A stretch of DNA of 64,000 nucleotides from Mycoplasma yeatsii. Lineage in GTDB: Bacteria; Bacillota_I; Bacilli_A; Mycoplasmatales; Mycoplasmataceae. Location of the stretch: the NCBI RefSeq assembly GCF_030815295.1, contig NZ_JAUSWP010000001.1. One strand, written 5' to 3'. Positions 39,698 through 50,939 of this stretch are shown here, piece after piece (position 1 is the stretch's first letter; every line of letters begins with the position of its first letter). The notes beneath the pieces are model-generated. The model made no database searches. It had not been told where the DNA came from and saw only the letters and a program-made list of their open reading frames with translations. A program made the position numbers and the translations under genes.

Positions 39698-40642
39698 TTA
39701 CATTGTAAGCTTAAGCGATTGTGTAGGTTTTGGTGTGTCAGTTTCATCATCTTCATTATCTAGATGGTGTTTTTGAGATTCTTGTTGATTATTATTTTTG
39801 GGTTGTTCAGGAGTTTTTAACAGTTCTAATAACTCTTCAATTTCTTGTTGTTCTTTATTAGCTAATTCTTTTTCTCTTTCTATTATTTGTTGTTTTAATT
39901 TATTATGTTGTTCTTGTTCTTGTTCTAATTCTTTATTTAATTTATCTATAGCTTGATTAATATGTAATTCATATTTAATTGATTGCATTTCGTGTTCGGT
40001 TGTAACAAATTCTTCAAAAAGTTTATCATTTTCAAATTTGATTTTTTCATAAAAGCTTTTAACTACATTGTAGAATTCTTCAGGATTATCTAACAAGGAT
40101 TTTCTAGGTATATCACTTTCAAATAAAAGATTATTATATCCCTTTATTATCTTTAAGCAGTCTAGTTTATTTAGTTCAGATTCTAAAGTAGATTTTCACA
40201 CTAAGTCAGTTTTATCTTCGTTAATGTGAGAAACTTCAGCATAAATTATGTCATCAAAAACTTCATTTAATTTAGACATTATTTTATCGTAATCTCAGCT
40301 TTTAATTTGAAAATTATTTTTTTCATTATCTAAAATGTATAAACTTTCAAATAATTTTCTATCCATTACATTAATAACTGAACAATTTACAGCTATTCGT
40401 CTATCTTCATCATATAAGTCTTTTCTTAGAATGAGATTAAACTTATCATTTTTAGTCTTTTTGTAGTTCTTTTTACTAACAGTCTTAAGTGTTAAATAAT
40501 AAACTTTTTCTTTACTAAAAAACACAACATAAGGTCTATGAATACCGTGATCGTCTATTAAAGTTTCGTCCTTGTTTTTTGCTATTGCAAATTTTAAATT
40601 ACTATATCTTTGTTTGTATACTTTACCAATTTCTATATTCAT
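39698..40642 (-). CDS. Mbov_0400-type ICE protein with C-terminal coiled coil
   Basis: 314 residues in a single frame across TGA Trp codons near residues 116 and 142. The N-terminal ~110 residues look like a small beta-rich domain, perhaps PemK/MazF-like in outline: IEIGKVYKQRYSNLKFAIAK, HRPYVVFFSKEKVYYLTL. From about 205 to 270 the protein is strongly helical and Glu/Gln-rich (KLNKELEQEQEQHNKLKQQ), with a polar tail ending SLKLTM. Position between the giant surface protein and ParA matches the family named after Mbov_0400 (from memory). ATG 40642, with AAAAGGAAT upstream. Confidence 0.7.
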
Positions 40643-40689
40643 AAAACTTTAATTCCTTTTCAATTCTATATATTTAATTATACAAAAAA

Positions 40690-40709
40690 AGAACTCTATA
40701 AAGAGTTCT
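40690..40709 (-). terminator. hairpin between the 314-aa gene and the surface-protein gene
   Basis: AGAACTCT-ATAA-AGAGTTCT, followed on the minus strand by TTTTTTTG. It terminates the transfer operon before the Mbov_0400-type gene. Confidence 0.75.
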
Positions 40710-40713
40710 AATT

Positions 40714-40771
40714 CAGTTCTGTTTATCATTACGCCAGGTCATAAATTCGTAGGCAGGGCCGGTAAGAACTG
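40714..40771. other. GC-rich foldable element
   Basis: CAGTTCT (40714-40720) and AGAACTG (40765-40771) bracket 44 bp that are about half GC in a ~25% GC setting, with ACGCCAGG, AGGCAGGGCC and CCGG inside. No frame. It may be a structured RNA tail, a protein-binding site or an accessory origin element. Confidence 0.4.
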
Positions 40772-40843
40772 TAACCACCAATATAGTAAACATTTATAAA
40801 AAATATTTACATTATTAATATATCATAAATCTATAACGGTTGC

Positions 40844-40884
40844 AATATATCTAAAGATTAATCTGGAATATATCTAAAGATTAA
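40844..40884. repeat. two 18-bp direct repeats
   Basis: AATATATCTAAAGATTAA occurs at 40844-40861 and 40867-40884, a 23-bp period, immediately downstream of the surface-protein stop and about 200 bp before the next start. Each copy contains the partial palindrome ATCTAAAGAT. Looks like a repressor or iteron-type binding site. Confidence 0.65.
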
Positions 40885-40885
40885 A

Positions 40886-43800
40886 CTAAGTGATTTTTTT
40901 CTTAAACTTACGTACATAAACAAATCAACTAAATAGTCCGATACCAGTTAAACTTAAAATAGCTAAAGGAACAAGAATTAATAATCGTCTTTTTAGAACT
41001 ATTCTACTAGCTTCTTCACTACTATTGTTATCATCAATAGGTTTATCAGTATCATCAATTGGATCAAGTGACTTATTAGTATTATTAATTTGAATCACAC
41101 CTATATTTTTAGTTACTCTATCAATCGGATAAATGTTAAGTGTATTAGTATTAGCTAAGTCGTTTTTTTGAATTAATTGTCTTACAATAGCATTTAATTC
41201 ATCAATATTAATTGAATAATGTTTTTTATATTCTAAATTATATTTCTTAGATAATTGACTTTTAATTTCATTGATAATTTTTTGTCTTAACTGTGAAGCA
41301 ACGTGATCAGTAAAGTTTAATTCTAATTTAACAGTACTTAAATCATATAATATAGCTTTATCAGGATTGTTTTCATCTCCAGGTTTGTAGTTAGGATCTT
41401 CGTCATCTACTACAAAATTAGCATTATTAGTTACTTTAACAGTAGTTGAATTTAAAATTCTATGATTATTTAAACCGGTAATGTTAAACACAAATTGATT
41501 ACCTTTACCTAAGCTTAAAGCTTGGATACCTTGATTGAAATTAGTTATTTGTAGATCTTTATCAATTACAAGTCCGTCTTGACTAAATTGCTTGTTAATT
41601 TCAGAAATTATTTTCTTTTTCAATTCAGTTAGCTTATTTTCATTAATTTCAAAATCGTTTAGTTGTTTTTTAGATAAATCATAATCTTTATCTAACTCTC
41701 TATTAATAGTATTAGCTACAGCAATAGTAGCATTACCAAATTTAGGAGTAATAGCTTCTAAAATCAATGTTTCATACCTAATAGGATTAGTTTCAGAAAT
41801 ACTAGTTTGTGGATATTTTAATTTCTCAACAACTATATCAAGATTTCTAATTCTATAATCTCTATCTAATGTTAAGTTAGGTAAAGCTTGTTTAACTTTA
41901 TTAATGATAAAGCGTTTAGCTTGTTCAACTTCTTTAATACCACCTAAGTTGATATTTTCAAAAATAACATTAGAAAAGATATTTTCATCAAGCTTAGATT
42001 CTTCATTAGTTAGAAACTTATCAATGATTAATGAAAAAGTATTATTAGGTTCGATAGTATGAGTATTTTTATACTCATCTTTTAAATTAACTTCAATAGT
42101 TAACTTATTAGTTAAATTACTAAAAGTTGTTGAAATTTGAAGTTTATTTAAATCATCTTGACTATTTTTAAATAATTTATCGTTATTTAAATTAGAGATA
42201 AATTTATCTTTTTTACTTTTTCTAGCTACGTTAAAAATATATTCAGAATCTAAACTTAAATTAATAGTATGTTTTCTAGGAGATGAATCAGTTTCATTAC
42301 CATTGTCATTATCAGCGTCTTTAAACTTAATTTCAATTAAATGTCTAGGTTGTAAATGATATATTACTTCACTTGTTTTCAAATCAAAGTAAATATAAGC
42401 TCCGGTTTTATCTTCATTAACTTCAATTTTAGAAAGACTAACTAAATCTTTATGTTTAAATTCATCTAAATACTTAGCTTCAAAAGCTTTTATATTATCA
42501 ACGTATTTCTTTTTGAATTCTTCAACAGTTAAGTTTTCATTAAAAGGCTTGAACTTAGGATTAATTTGAACGTAAGTATTATATAAATCTTTATAATATA
42601 AATAATTAATATATTGTTTATAATACTCCATAGCTTCTTCGTAGTTTAAAGATAGAATTTGTTCTTGTTTTAATTGTTGTTGATCTAAAAAATTATAAAA
42701 AGTTTTACCTTGTTTAGTTTGTCATAACGGTTTAATAGTATTTATTGACTTAGTCATATAATCAGTGAAATAACCATTAGGAATTTTTGTTTCATTAGAA
42801 TTGACAATATAAACAATTTTGAAATTAGTAATTGATTTTTCAACTTCACTTGTAAATAATCAAACTCCAGCAGTTGAATAATAACTATCTTCACCAGCAG
42901 TTTTATCTAAATCAACAATTAATTTATCTTTATCAATTTCAATAAATTGCCCTTTTTCATTAAGTTTATGAACACGATAACCTTTAATACCATTATTAGA
43001 AATCTCTTTTAATGCACCTTTATTCATAACAACTGCTTCAGCAATTACTCCACGATCGATATTATTCTTTTCAGGTTTATGTGGAGCAAATAAAGTTTTA
43101 GAACCAGGCGGAAGATGAGTTATATTTCAATAGTCTTGACCAGTGTCAGGTAAGTGTTTAGTTCACGCAGGAAGAGTGTTGAAATCAAATCAAACAAGTT
43201 CTTTTTTAGTTCCAGTTTTAGGATCTATTTTTGGATCATACTTAGGGTTTTTAATTGGATTTCCATTTTCATCTCTTTTAATTTCGCCACGTGTATTTTT
43301 TTCGTATTCTTCAATAAGTTCTTTTTGATGAGGGTTATTTTCTGGATCTCAAGCAAATCACTTAAAGTCCATCTCACTTGAACGCGATTCAATAACTATT
43401 GTTTTAATTCAAGTAAACTCCACTTCTTTATTACCTGTACTAGGTTTATATTTAGTAACTTCAATTTTATATTCATTTTTAGCGTGTGAGTTTTCTTGAG
43501 TTTTTTCTTCGTTATCTTCTTTAGGTTTATAACCAAAATCAAATTCTCGTTCATTATCTTTTGAGCTTTTTCTTCTATCAATTAAACTAGTTTCAAAATG
43601 TTGATTCAATACATCAATTTTTTTACCATTAATTTTAATTACTTCAGTTTCTTCTTTTAAAGCGTCAAAAGTTAAGCTTAACGGAGTATGAGCAATTCAA
43701 CGTCCAGCATTTCTATTTTTACCACTATCAACTATTTTAACAGTTGGATCTTTAACTAATTTATCATCAACTAATCTTGTTGTGTTAGTTTCAAAATCAA

Positions 43801-44842
43801 CTCATTTACCTAATTGAAGTTTTAATCTTTTTTCGAATTCTTGAGTTTGAAACTTATCAGTAACTTTAAAATCAAGATTAACATTTTCAGCTAATAGTTC
43901 TCTAAAGCTTGGATTTTGAGATTTATCTTGTAAATAAAGATTAATTGTATTTGATTTTTCTGCTACACCCTGTCAACTTAATTGCAAACCGTTTTTATTT
44001 TTAGCATTAAGTTCAGCAATTTTTTGATTTAAAAATTGTTTATTAGAACTAAAACCTTTTTCTTTTTGTTCAGGTTCTAATTCGGTATTTAAATTACCAC
44101 CAGTATCAGAATCAATAGTTAAGAATGGATAATTAGCTAAAATTTGATTTTTTCATTGATTTCAAGGGTTTTGAAAATGACGATTTTGATGAGTATCGGT
44201 TCAAGAGTGCTTATATTTGAAACGAATTGAGATATTTGTTAGAGATGAATCGCTAACGGGACTAACGATTCACTGTCAATAAGATCCTAATCCTAAAAAT
44301 CCTGGTTGATGCACGCAACTAGCAAGATATTTAGAAGCATTGAATGAAACATCGATATCAAAAGGTTCTTTTGTTTTAGATGAAAATACATTTTTAATCT
44401 TATTTATAATTTTTTCTTGATTATTCACTAAATGTGGATGAATATTAGAAAATATATTCTTAACATTTTGATTTTTCAAAGAGAAGTTTACTCCTTTTGC
44501 ACCACTAGCAAAACGTAGAGTTGGCTCATCAGAATCTCTTTCTACAATTTTATTATTAAAACTTCAATTAGGGTGTTTTTTACTTAATTCATTTAGATCA
44601 TCAAGTTTATATTCTCATCACTTATTGATGTTAGGAATATTTAATTTAGTTCCGTCATTTATATCGATTGTAGTTGAAAATTCTCTTTCTTCGGAGTTAG
44701 TGTTAGTTTGTAAATATTTACTAGGAAAATCAAAATACCTAGTTGAAGAAGTGCTACTAAAATTCATTTTTAGTACGGTATTAGCACTAATTAGTGGACT
44801 AGCTAACGTAAATGTTGGGATCAATAATAAAAGCTTTTTCAT
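40886..44842 (-). CDS. very large ICE surface protein (Mbov_0399-type)
   Basis: 1318 residues. N-terminal signal-type segment (MKKLLLLIPTFTLASPLISA), then about 1260 polar extracellular residues rich in Asn, Lys, Asp and Glu. Internal motif families include FEINENKLTELKKKI and IINEIKSQLSKKYNLEY, which recur as alpha/beta repeats in the C-terminal half. A C-terminal membrane helix (LLILVPLAILSLTGIGLFSW) and a short basic tail follow. I use ATG 44842, adjacent to the upstream stop; ATG 44857 is possible. It is likely a mating-contact or channel-associated surface protein. It is encoded with VirB4 and VirB6 in one operon. Confidence 0.8.
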
Positions 44843-44843
44843 A

Positions 44844-45452
44844 CTAAACCAACTCATCTACATCAATTTCATCAAGATTAACATAAGGATTATATTCAAC
44901 TTCTTGATGAGTTAATGCAGTTATCTCAGCATCTCAATCAGTATTATCTTTTTTATATAACTTATCAACTTGTTTTTGTTTATCTTTTACGTTAGCTACT
45001 TTTTCATTGATTTTTTCAGTTTTAGTTGTAGTTTTTGTTTCTAATGAAGTTCTTATGTTTTCAAAATAAATAGATTCAGCTAATTGACTATTAGTTAAAT
45101 TTTTCAATTCATTTTGTCTATTGTCAAATAATTCATTTAAAATCACGTCAAGCTTTTTATTAGCAACTATTTCTTCAACTCTATTTTTCAATAATTCTCT
45201 AATGATATTTGCAGAAAAGGGAGCTAAAGAAGCGAACATTACTTTTCTCATTTGATAGAACAAGTCTTGTCTAACTTCATTAAAAACACGACTTTTATCT
45301 TTTTCTAATAAATATTGTTTAACAATATCGCTAATTGCATTACTTACACTTTCTCCATTATTAGCTAATTCTTCTTTTCATTTTTTAAATCTTAAAATAT
45401 CATCAGTTTCGTATAATCTAAAAGTTAATTTTAATTCTTTTTTATTTTCCAT
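44844..45452 (-). CDS. Mbov_0398-type ICE protein, ribbon-helix-helix-like N-terminus
   Basis: 202 residues. The N-terminal 50 residues (KKELKLTFRLYETDDILRFK, NNGESVSNAISDIVKQYL) resemble ribbon-helix-helix relaxosome or regulator proteins: a strand followed by two helices. The remainder is helical and charged (KTEKINEKVANVKDKQKQVD) and ends DEIDVDELV. ATG 45452 has ATAGGAATGAG upstream, 11 bp after the virB4 stop. It may bind the transfer origin; this is inference. Confidence 0.65.
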
Positions 45453-45463
45453 ATTTCTCATTC

Positions 45464-48301
45464 CTATCTATTTTGTCCTATATTTCCTTTATCAAAGAAT
45501 AAGCTTCTTTCAAAATCGTTATAATAAATGCTCATTTTAATTTTTGAATACATATGTAAACTAAAAATTAAATTTCCAATCTCACTATCAGCTAAATAAC
45601 GTTCGTGAGATTTGTTTAAACCACCACTAGTTCTAAACATATCAACTACAGCTTCTAAGTCTTTTTGTTTTAAACCAAAGAATTTAGCATATTGACAGTT
45701 TTGTAAAATAGCTTCCGCTTTTTTAGTAATCATTGATGAACCTAAGAAGTCAGACGGATTTTGAGTACATAAAATCATTCCAGCATTAAATTTTCTAACA
45801 GTTTTAGTCATTGTGTAGACAAAATCTAAAGTAGCAGTATTGTTTGGATCGATATACATATGTAACTCATCAATCACTAAACAAGTATTAATTTCAGGTT
45901 CGGCAATTGCATTATTAAAGATTTTGTTTTGAATTAGACTTAATAACACGAATAAACCTACATTACCATTGATCATTCCTGCACCAAATAGTTTTTGAGT
46001 GTTAAAAATAATAAAATCATTACTTAAGTCAATATTAGTTTGTCCATTGTAAATATGTTGATATTTACCTTTATATTCGAAGTTATAACTTAATCTATCA
46101 ATAGTATTAGCTAATGATAATTGTTTTCTTTCTTTTTCAAATGCATCAACAAATTTATAACTTCTCATAAACTTAATTAAATCACTCATTATAGGATAAT
46201 CGAATTTATTTAGTCCATTATAACTTCTCACTCTATATAAACCTTTTTGTTTATATAAATCTCTTACAAATTCCATAACTAACACTAATTGATCTTGACT
46301 TCAATCAGGATTAATTAATTTAAAAAATGTTTCTAATCATTCTAAATGCTTGTTAATTACTAAATCAACACTTAATTGTTCTTCATCATCAACTAATTGA
46401 ATTTGAACTTGTAAAGGATTAATTACAGTTCCATAACCGCTACCTAAATCAATAATTGAAGCACCAAACTTACGTCCTAGCTTAGAATATTCATTTTGTG
46501 GATCGATAATATAAACTTTATTGTTTTGTGCTAAGTTAGTAATTATCGCTTTTTTAACGTCAGTTGATTTTCCTTTACCACTACTTCCAACAGTAAACAT
46601 ATTGTAATTTACACGTCTTGAATTGTTTTTATAGAATTGATTGAAAATGATAGGTTCACCAGTTGAAGCGGTTTCACCTAAAATAAACATATTACCATCA
46701 TTATTATTTTCATTTTCAAAAGGTCAAGAATGAGCGACGTTATAACTACTCATTGGTATGTTTTCTTTTAAGTTGTTAGTAGTAATTAAACAAGATTGAG
46801 CAAGTGCTTCGAATTGTTTAAAAGGAACAGGATTAATATTAATTTTGATTCTTTTAGCATTAGCAAAATTTTCAGCTTCAAGTTTTCTAAGTTCTTTTAA
46901 ACTATCAGCACTATTAATAATCATTAAACTTGAATTAGTTAAAACATTTTTATCAATTTGTAATTGATTTTCTAAATATTCTAAAGCTTCAAGTTGTAGA
47001 GAAGAAGATTTTTGATAGTACTTAGATTTTATCAATGTTGAATTATCAACCATTTTCTTTCCAGTTCTATCTAATAAACTAGCTTGAATAGCTTCGGTAA
47101 AAATACCTAAATTTCAAACTATTGTTGAATTTGAATTAAATATTTCAACAGCTCAAGCTTCAGGTAAAACTAAAGGTAATTCACTAATTGTATGAATCGA
47201 GCAATACTTGTTATCTCTAATAAAGTAATTACTTTTGAAAATAATGTTTTCGTTACTGATTAATTCATCTAAAGTAATTTTCTTTTCTTTAACTTCTTTT
47301 ACAACTTTAGTTTTGTCTTTAGTTTTTTTAGTAAAAATACTTTTAATTTTATTTTTATAAAATTGAAAGAAAGTTTCATCTAAAGTGTGTGAATTTTGCT
47401 CAGATTTTACAATCAATTGACGTTGATTTGAATTTAATTGAGCTAAATATAAATTGGCTAATTCTTCATCAATTTCTTTATCATTTAAAGAACCTAAGAA
47501 TTTAATTAAATCAACTCCTTGAACTAGATTAGATTCAATATCCATTGAGTTTAATGAATTAGTTGTTTCATACATTGTTTTTTTTAATTCAGAAACGTTA
47601 TTAGCATATAAAACAACATAATAAACATCAACCAGTAAATTTGTATCTAAAGTATTAAAGTCTTCAACAACTTCTTCATAATATGAAACATAGTTATTTC
47701 AAACAGTTTCATCAAAATCTTTTTTCTCTAAAGACTTAAGTTTTTTATTCATATTTTCTTTAATATTTATATAATTTTTAGAATAATCAATTAATTCTTT
47801 TTTTCTAATAAAGCTAATATGAAAAGAAGTTGAATCTAATAAGTCAGTAAATTTAGCTAGAAATGAATTTCTATCTTCTTCATCTTCATTTCAAGGACTT
47901 TTACCTTGAAACTTCAACACAGCTAAATATTTACTATCATTTTTACCTTTTTTAGTTTTAATAAACTTGTCTTCTACAATAGAGTCATAAGGCACTAGGT
48001 ACTTAGGACTTGTTTTTTTATTGTTGTATTTTTTAACACTAAATCAGAATTTAATCATTCTAATAATTAGAACATAAACTCTACAACTGTATTTAGATGA
48101 ATAAATTAGTAAGGATGAACTAAGAATAAATATAAAAATAGATAATAGCATTTTGTACCCTTGATGAAGTTGTTCAGGCAAAGAAGTAAAACCAATTAAT
48201 ATTGAACCTACAATAATTAAAGAAAGAATACTAAAATCAAGTCAAGAAAAATTCTTTCAAAACATATTTTGAGTTTTTCTTAGGTTTTTAGGTTGTAACA
48301 T
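45464..48301 (-). CDS. virB4: conjugal transfer ATPase VirB4/TraE
   Basis: 945 residues across five or more TGA codons. Two N-terminal membrane segments (near 22-40 and 45-62) distinguish it from soluble VirB4. Walker A GSSGKGKST near 578, followed by VYIIDPQNEYSKLGRKFGA; Walker B TCLVIDELHMYIDP near 808; then TQNPSDFLGSSMI. VirB4 powers the type IV channel and pilin handling. It sits between the VirB6-like and ribbon-helix-helix genes, as in other mycoplasma ICEs (Mbov_0397 family, from memory). ATG 48301, with AGAAAGGAAAT upstream. Confidence 0.95.
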
Positions 48302-48315
48302 AAACTATTTCCTTT

Positions 48316-50016
48316 CTAATTTTTCTTATTTTGTTTTTTATTTCTAGCTTTTTTAGCTTGATATCTAGCTTGTGCTTTTTTACGTTGTTCTTCTTTTTTA
48401 GCTTTATCTTTTTTGTATTTATTTAATTCATCTTGAACACGTTTATTTGAACCATATAAATTTAAAGTAGTTTTTGAAAAACCATTTCTTCCACCAGTTT
48501 TACCATCAACCAGTTTTCCAAGATGAGCTGATCTAGCTAATAATTCTTGTTTTTTCTCTTGTTGAGATTTAGATAGCTTTTTACCTTTTTCAGCTAGTTT
48601 GTCTTCTTTTTTAGATAATTTTAAAATTGATCTATCTACAAGAGCCTTGTTTAAAGCTAGAAATGGAGCAGAAGTGTGATAATCAGATTCTCTTTCTCCT
48701 AAAATTGCTTGTTCAGCTCTTTTTTTAGCAATTTTTGTAGCATTAGGATCTTTACCATAAATAGCTCAATTTTTTTCATAATTTGCTTCCATTTTTTGTC
48801 TTTCTTCTTTTGCAGTATCCAATCTTAACTTGTTATCAATATGTTCTTGTTGTGCAGCGTATTTTTTGTCTAAATAATCAGATCTAGAAATTTGTCCTTT
48901 TTTGTATTGTTGTTTAGCGTGTTGAATTTTATCATTTCTCCTATTTCTAGAAAAACCTTTAGCACCCATTGACGCATTACTCATTCTTCCAGCAACTGCA
49001 GCAACTGCACCAACTCCACCAGCTAAGGCCATACCGGTTTTCATTAAGTTTTTAGTTTCACTCATTGTTTCTCTAACCGAAGCAGATTCACCAACGAATG
49101 CAGTTATTTCACTTGTAATACCAGTTGTAGCTACAGCACCACCTGCAACAATTGCTAAAATTAAAAGAAATTTTGAAAGAAAGTTAACTTCATTTAAACT
49201 ACCAACTCAATTTGTTGCACGAGTGATAAATACTGAATATAACTGCAATGCTATTACCATAGCTATAAGTGAAAGAGATTTTGCAGCATAACTTTCAGCT
49301 CAAATTTTCATTCTTTTTCCATTATCCCCAACACTAGCAGCACAAATAAATGGACTTATTATAAATAAGAAGAATTGTTGATAGATTTTTTGAACCAAAG
49401 TCAATGCACCAAGTAGAAAAGGAATTAAAGTCATAATTGCGGTAAGTCCGCCTAGAAATATCAATAATATACCTTGACCATTCTCTAGCTTGTCAAAAAC
49501 ATCTTTTTTAAAATTAAAATTATCATTAGCTATTTTTAATCATTCGTTTTTCTCAATTTTTTCATTGCTAGGATCTTTTAAAGACATAAAGATAGTTTTT
49601 GAAATATCATTAACATTTTCTCCTATTATTAGTGAAAGGATAACATTGAAAATTGTGGTAACTAGAAATAAAATAATTGGTATTGAAATTATTCAAATAG
49701 TTCCAGTAAGAGAATTCTTCATTGCAATTGATAGAGCATTTTCTTCACCTTGTTTTTGAAAGTGAATTCTTATACCACTAGCTAGAAATAAAATTGCAAA
49801 AACAATTATAGATACAATTGACAATCTTAAAAACATAATCGGTATGTTTGCTTCGCTAAATTTTTGTCCAAATCTAATACCGAATATCAGATATTGTGGA
49901 AGTTTGGTTGCTATTAATTGGAATAAGTAAATAATAGCTTCTAAAAGTTTTAAAGGTAATTTCACCAAAGGTACATAACCCATGTTAAATAAACCTCAAT
50001 AAACTCATCCTCACAT
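48316..50016 (-). CDS. polytopic transfer-channel protein (VirB6-like, Mbov_0396-type)
   Basis: 566 residues. About seven hydrophobic segments in the first 330 residues (FLRLSIVSIIVFAILFLASG; ISIPIILFLVTTIFNVILSL; LSLIAMVIALQLYSVFI; SKFLLILAIVAGGAVATTG). A long basic cytoplasmic tail of about 220 residues follows (KKKAQARYQ-like KKEEQRKKAQARYQAKKARN at the end). The layout fits VirB6/TrbL inner-membrane channel subunits. ATG 50016 gives the Trp-rich start MWGWVYWGLFN with two TGA codons; AAAGGAGAAAAC lies upstream. It follows the pilin gene by 17 bp. Confidence 0.82.
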
Positions 50017-50033
50017 AAATTAGTTTTCTCCTT

Positions 50034-50375
50034 TTATGATGAATATGTTAATGCCGCTTGAGCAACAGCTTGAACAATTCCTACAACTGCAGAAATGAAC
50101 CCCCAGAATCCTAAAAGAGCCATTAAGAAAATAGCTGAAAGCTTAACTTTTTTAAATTCTTCTTGACGTGCTTCTTCACCATTTGCTTTAGAAGCTTTAA
50201 ACATAGCTCAAAGAACTAAAATTCCTGTAATAAAAGCAAGAGCTCCGGCAGCAGCACCAAACCCTATAGCCATATATTTTAATACTAATTTAGAAACTTC
50301 TACTATAGCTTCTGCACCGTCTTTTCCTTGTCCAGACGCATTCATTAACACGATATTTTTTATTGTATATAACAT
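50034..50375 (-). CDS. pilin-like conjugal transfer protein (VirB2-like)
   Basis: 113 residues. Two hydrophobic helices, near 30-58 (YMAIGFGAAAGALAFITGIL) and 80-105 (AIFLMALLGFWGFISAVVGI), joined by a short charged loop KASKANGEEARQEEFKK. This is the VirB2/pilin-like fold plan and matches the Mbov_0395 family (from memory). ATG 50375 with AAAAGGAGAAATAA upstream; an in-frame earlier start lacks a ribosome site. First of the channel genes pilin-VirB6-VirB4. Confidence 0.82.
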
Positions 50376-50395
50376 AATTATTTCTCCTTTTATTT

Positions 50396-50617
50396 TTAAA
50401 TAATATAGACTCCTACCATTATAAGAATCAATCACACACTAAGAACTAGAATTGCTAAGGTTGTTATTCAAGGCCATTTAAAAACCGATCTAGCTTTAGT
50501 TCTTGTGAGTTTGTTTCTACTAAAACATTCTTTATATTCAGTTGATAACAATACTAAGCTTAGAATTGCTATAAGTGATGAGAATATGATTGTAATAATT
50601 ACAAAACCTAACTCCAT
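50396..50617 (-). CDS. small ICE membrane protein, 73 aa
   Basis: 73 residues with two membrane segments (VIITIIFSSLIAILSLVLL near 5-23 and TTLAILVLSVWLILIMVGVY near 50-70) separated by a basic loop. Three TGA Trp codons. ATG 50617 with AGAAAGGAAGTG upstream. It lies just before the pilin gene, where VirB3-like proteins of similar size are usual; a VirB3 role is plausible but unproven. Confidence 0.7.
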
Positions 50618-50643
50618 TGAATCACTTCCTTTCTAAAAATAAA

Positions 50644-50684
50644 AAGCAAATACTAACTTACTTTTTATAAGTCGGTATTTGCTT
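50644..50684 (-). terminator. terminator between lipoprotein and pilin segments
   Basis: AAGCAAATAC/GTATTTGCTT 10-bp outer stem with an inner ACTTA/TAAGT pair, followed on the minus strand by TTTTATTTTT. The pilin segment downstream must rely on read-through or its own weak promoter. Confidence 0.75.
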
Positions 50685-50709
50685 AGTTTAATTTATCGGT
50701 TAAGAGTGT

Positions 50710-50928
50710 TTATTTATTTTGTTGTTTAGCTAATTCTTCTTGTTCTTCTAGTCAAGCTTGAAGATCTTCTTCAAACCCGTCATAATTGTCCGGAACTATT
50801 CTTGTTCCAGGGATATATTCAGGCGAATTACGATATTCTTCATCAGCACCGAGTCAGAATTGTTTAGTGAATTCATCACAATTTTCATAAAAGTCTTTAG
50901 ATGAATCTCAGTTTCTTCTTTTACTCAT
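50710..50928 (-). CDS. acidic small ICE protein, 72 aa
   Basis: 72 residues with four TGA Trp codons (RRNWDSSKDFY, KQFWLGADEEY, LQAWLEEQEE). Acidic and soluble, with no signal or membrane segment. ATG 50928 is 11 bp after the lipoprotein stop and has AGGAGATGA upstream. Function unknown. Confidence 0.7.
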
Positions 50929-50939
50929 AAAATCATCTC

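Noticed and set aside
40886..48301. Apparent string of broken ICE genes
   Set aside because: Under the standard code the surface protein, VirB4 and others look fragmented, but every break is a TGA in the same frame; with code 4 they are intact.
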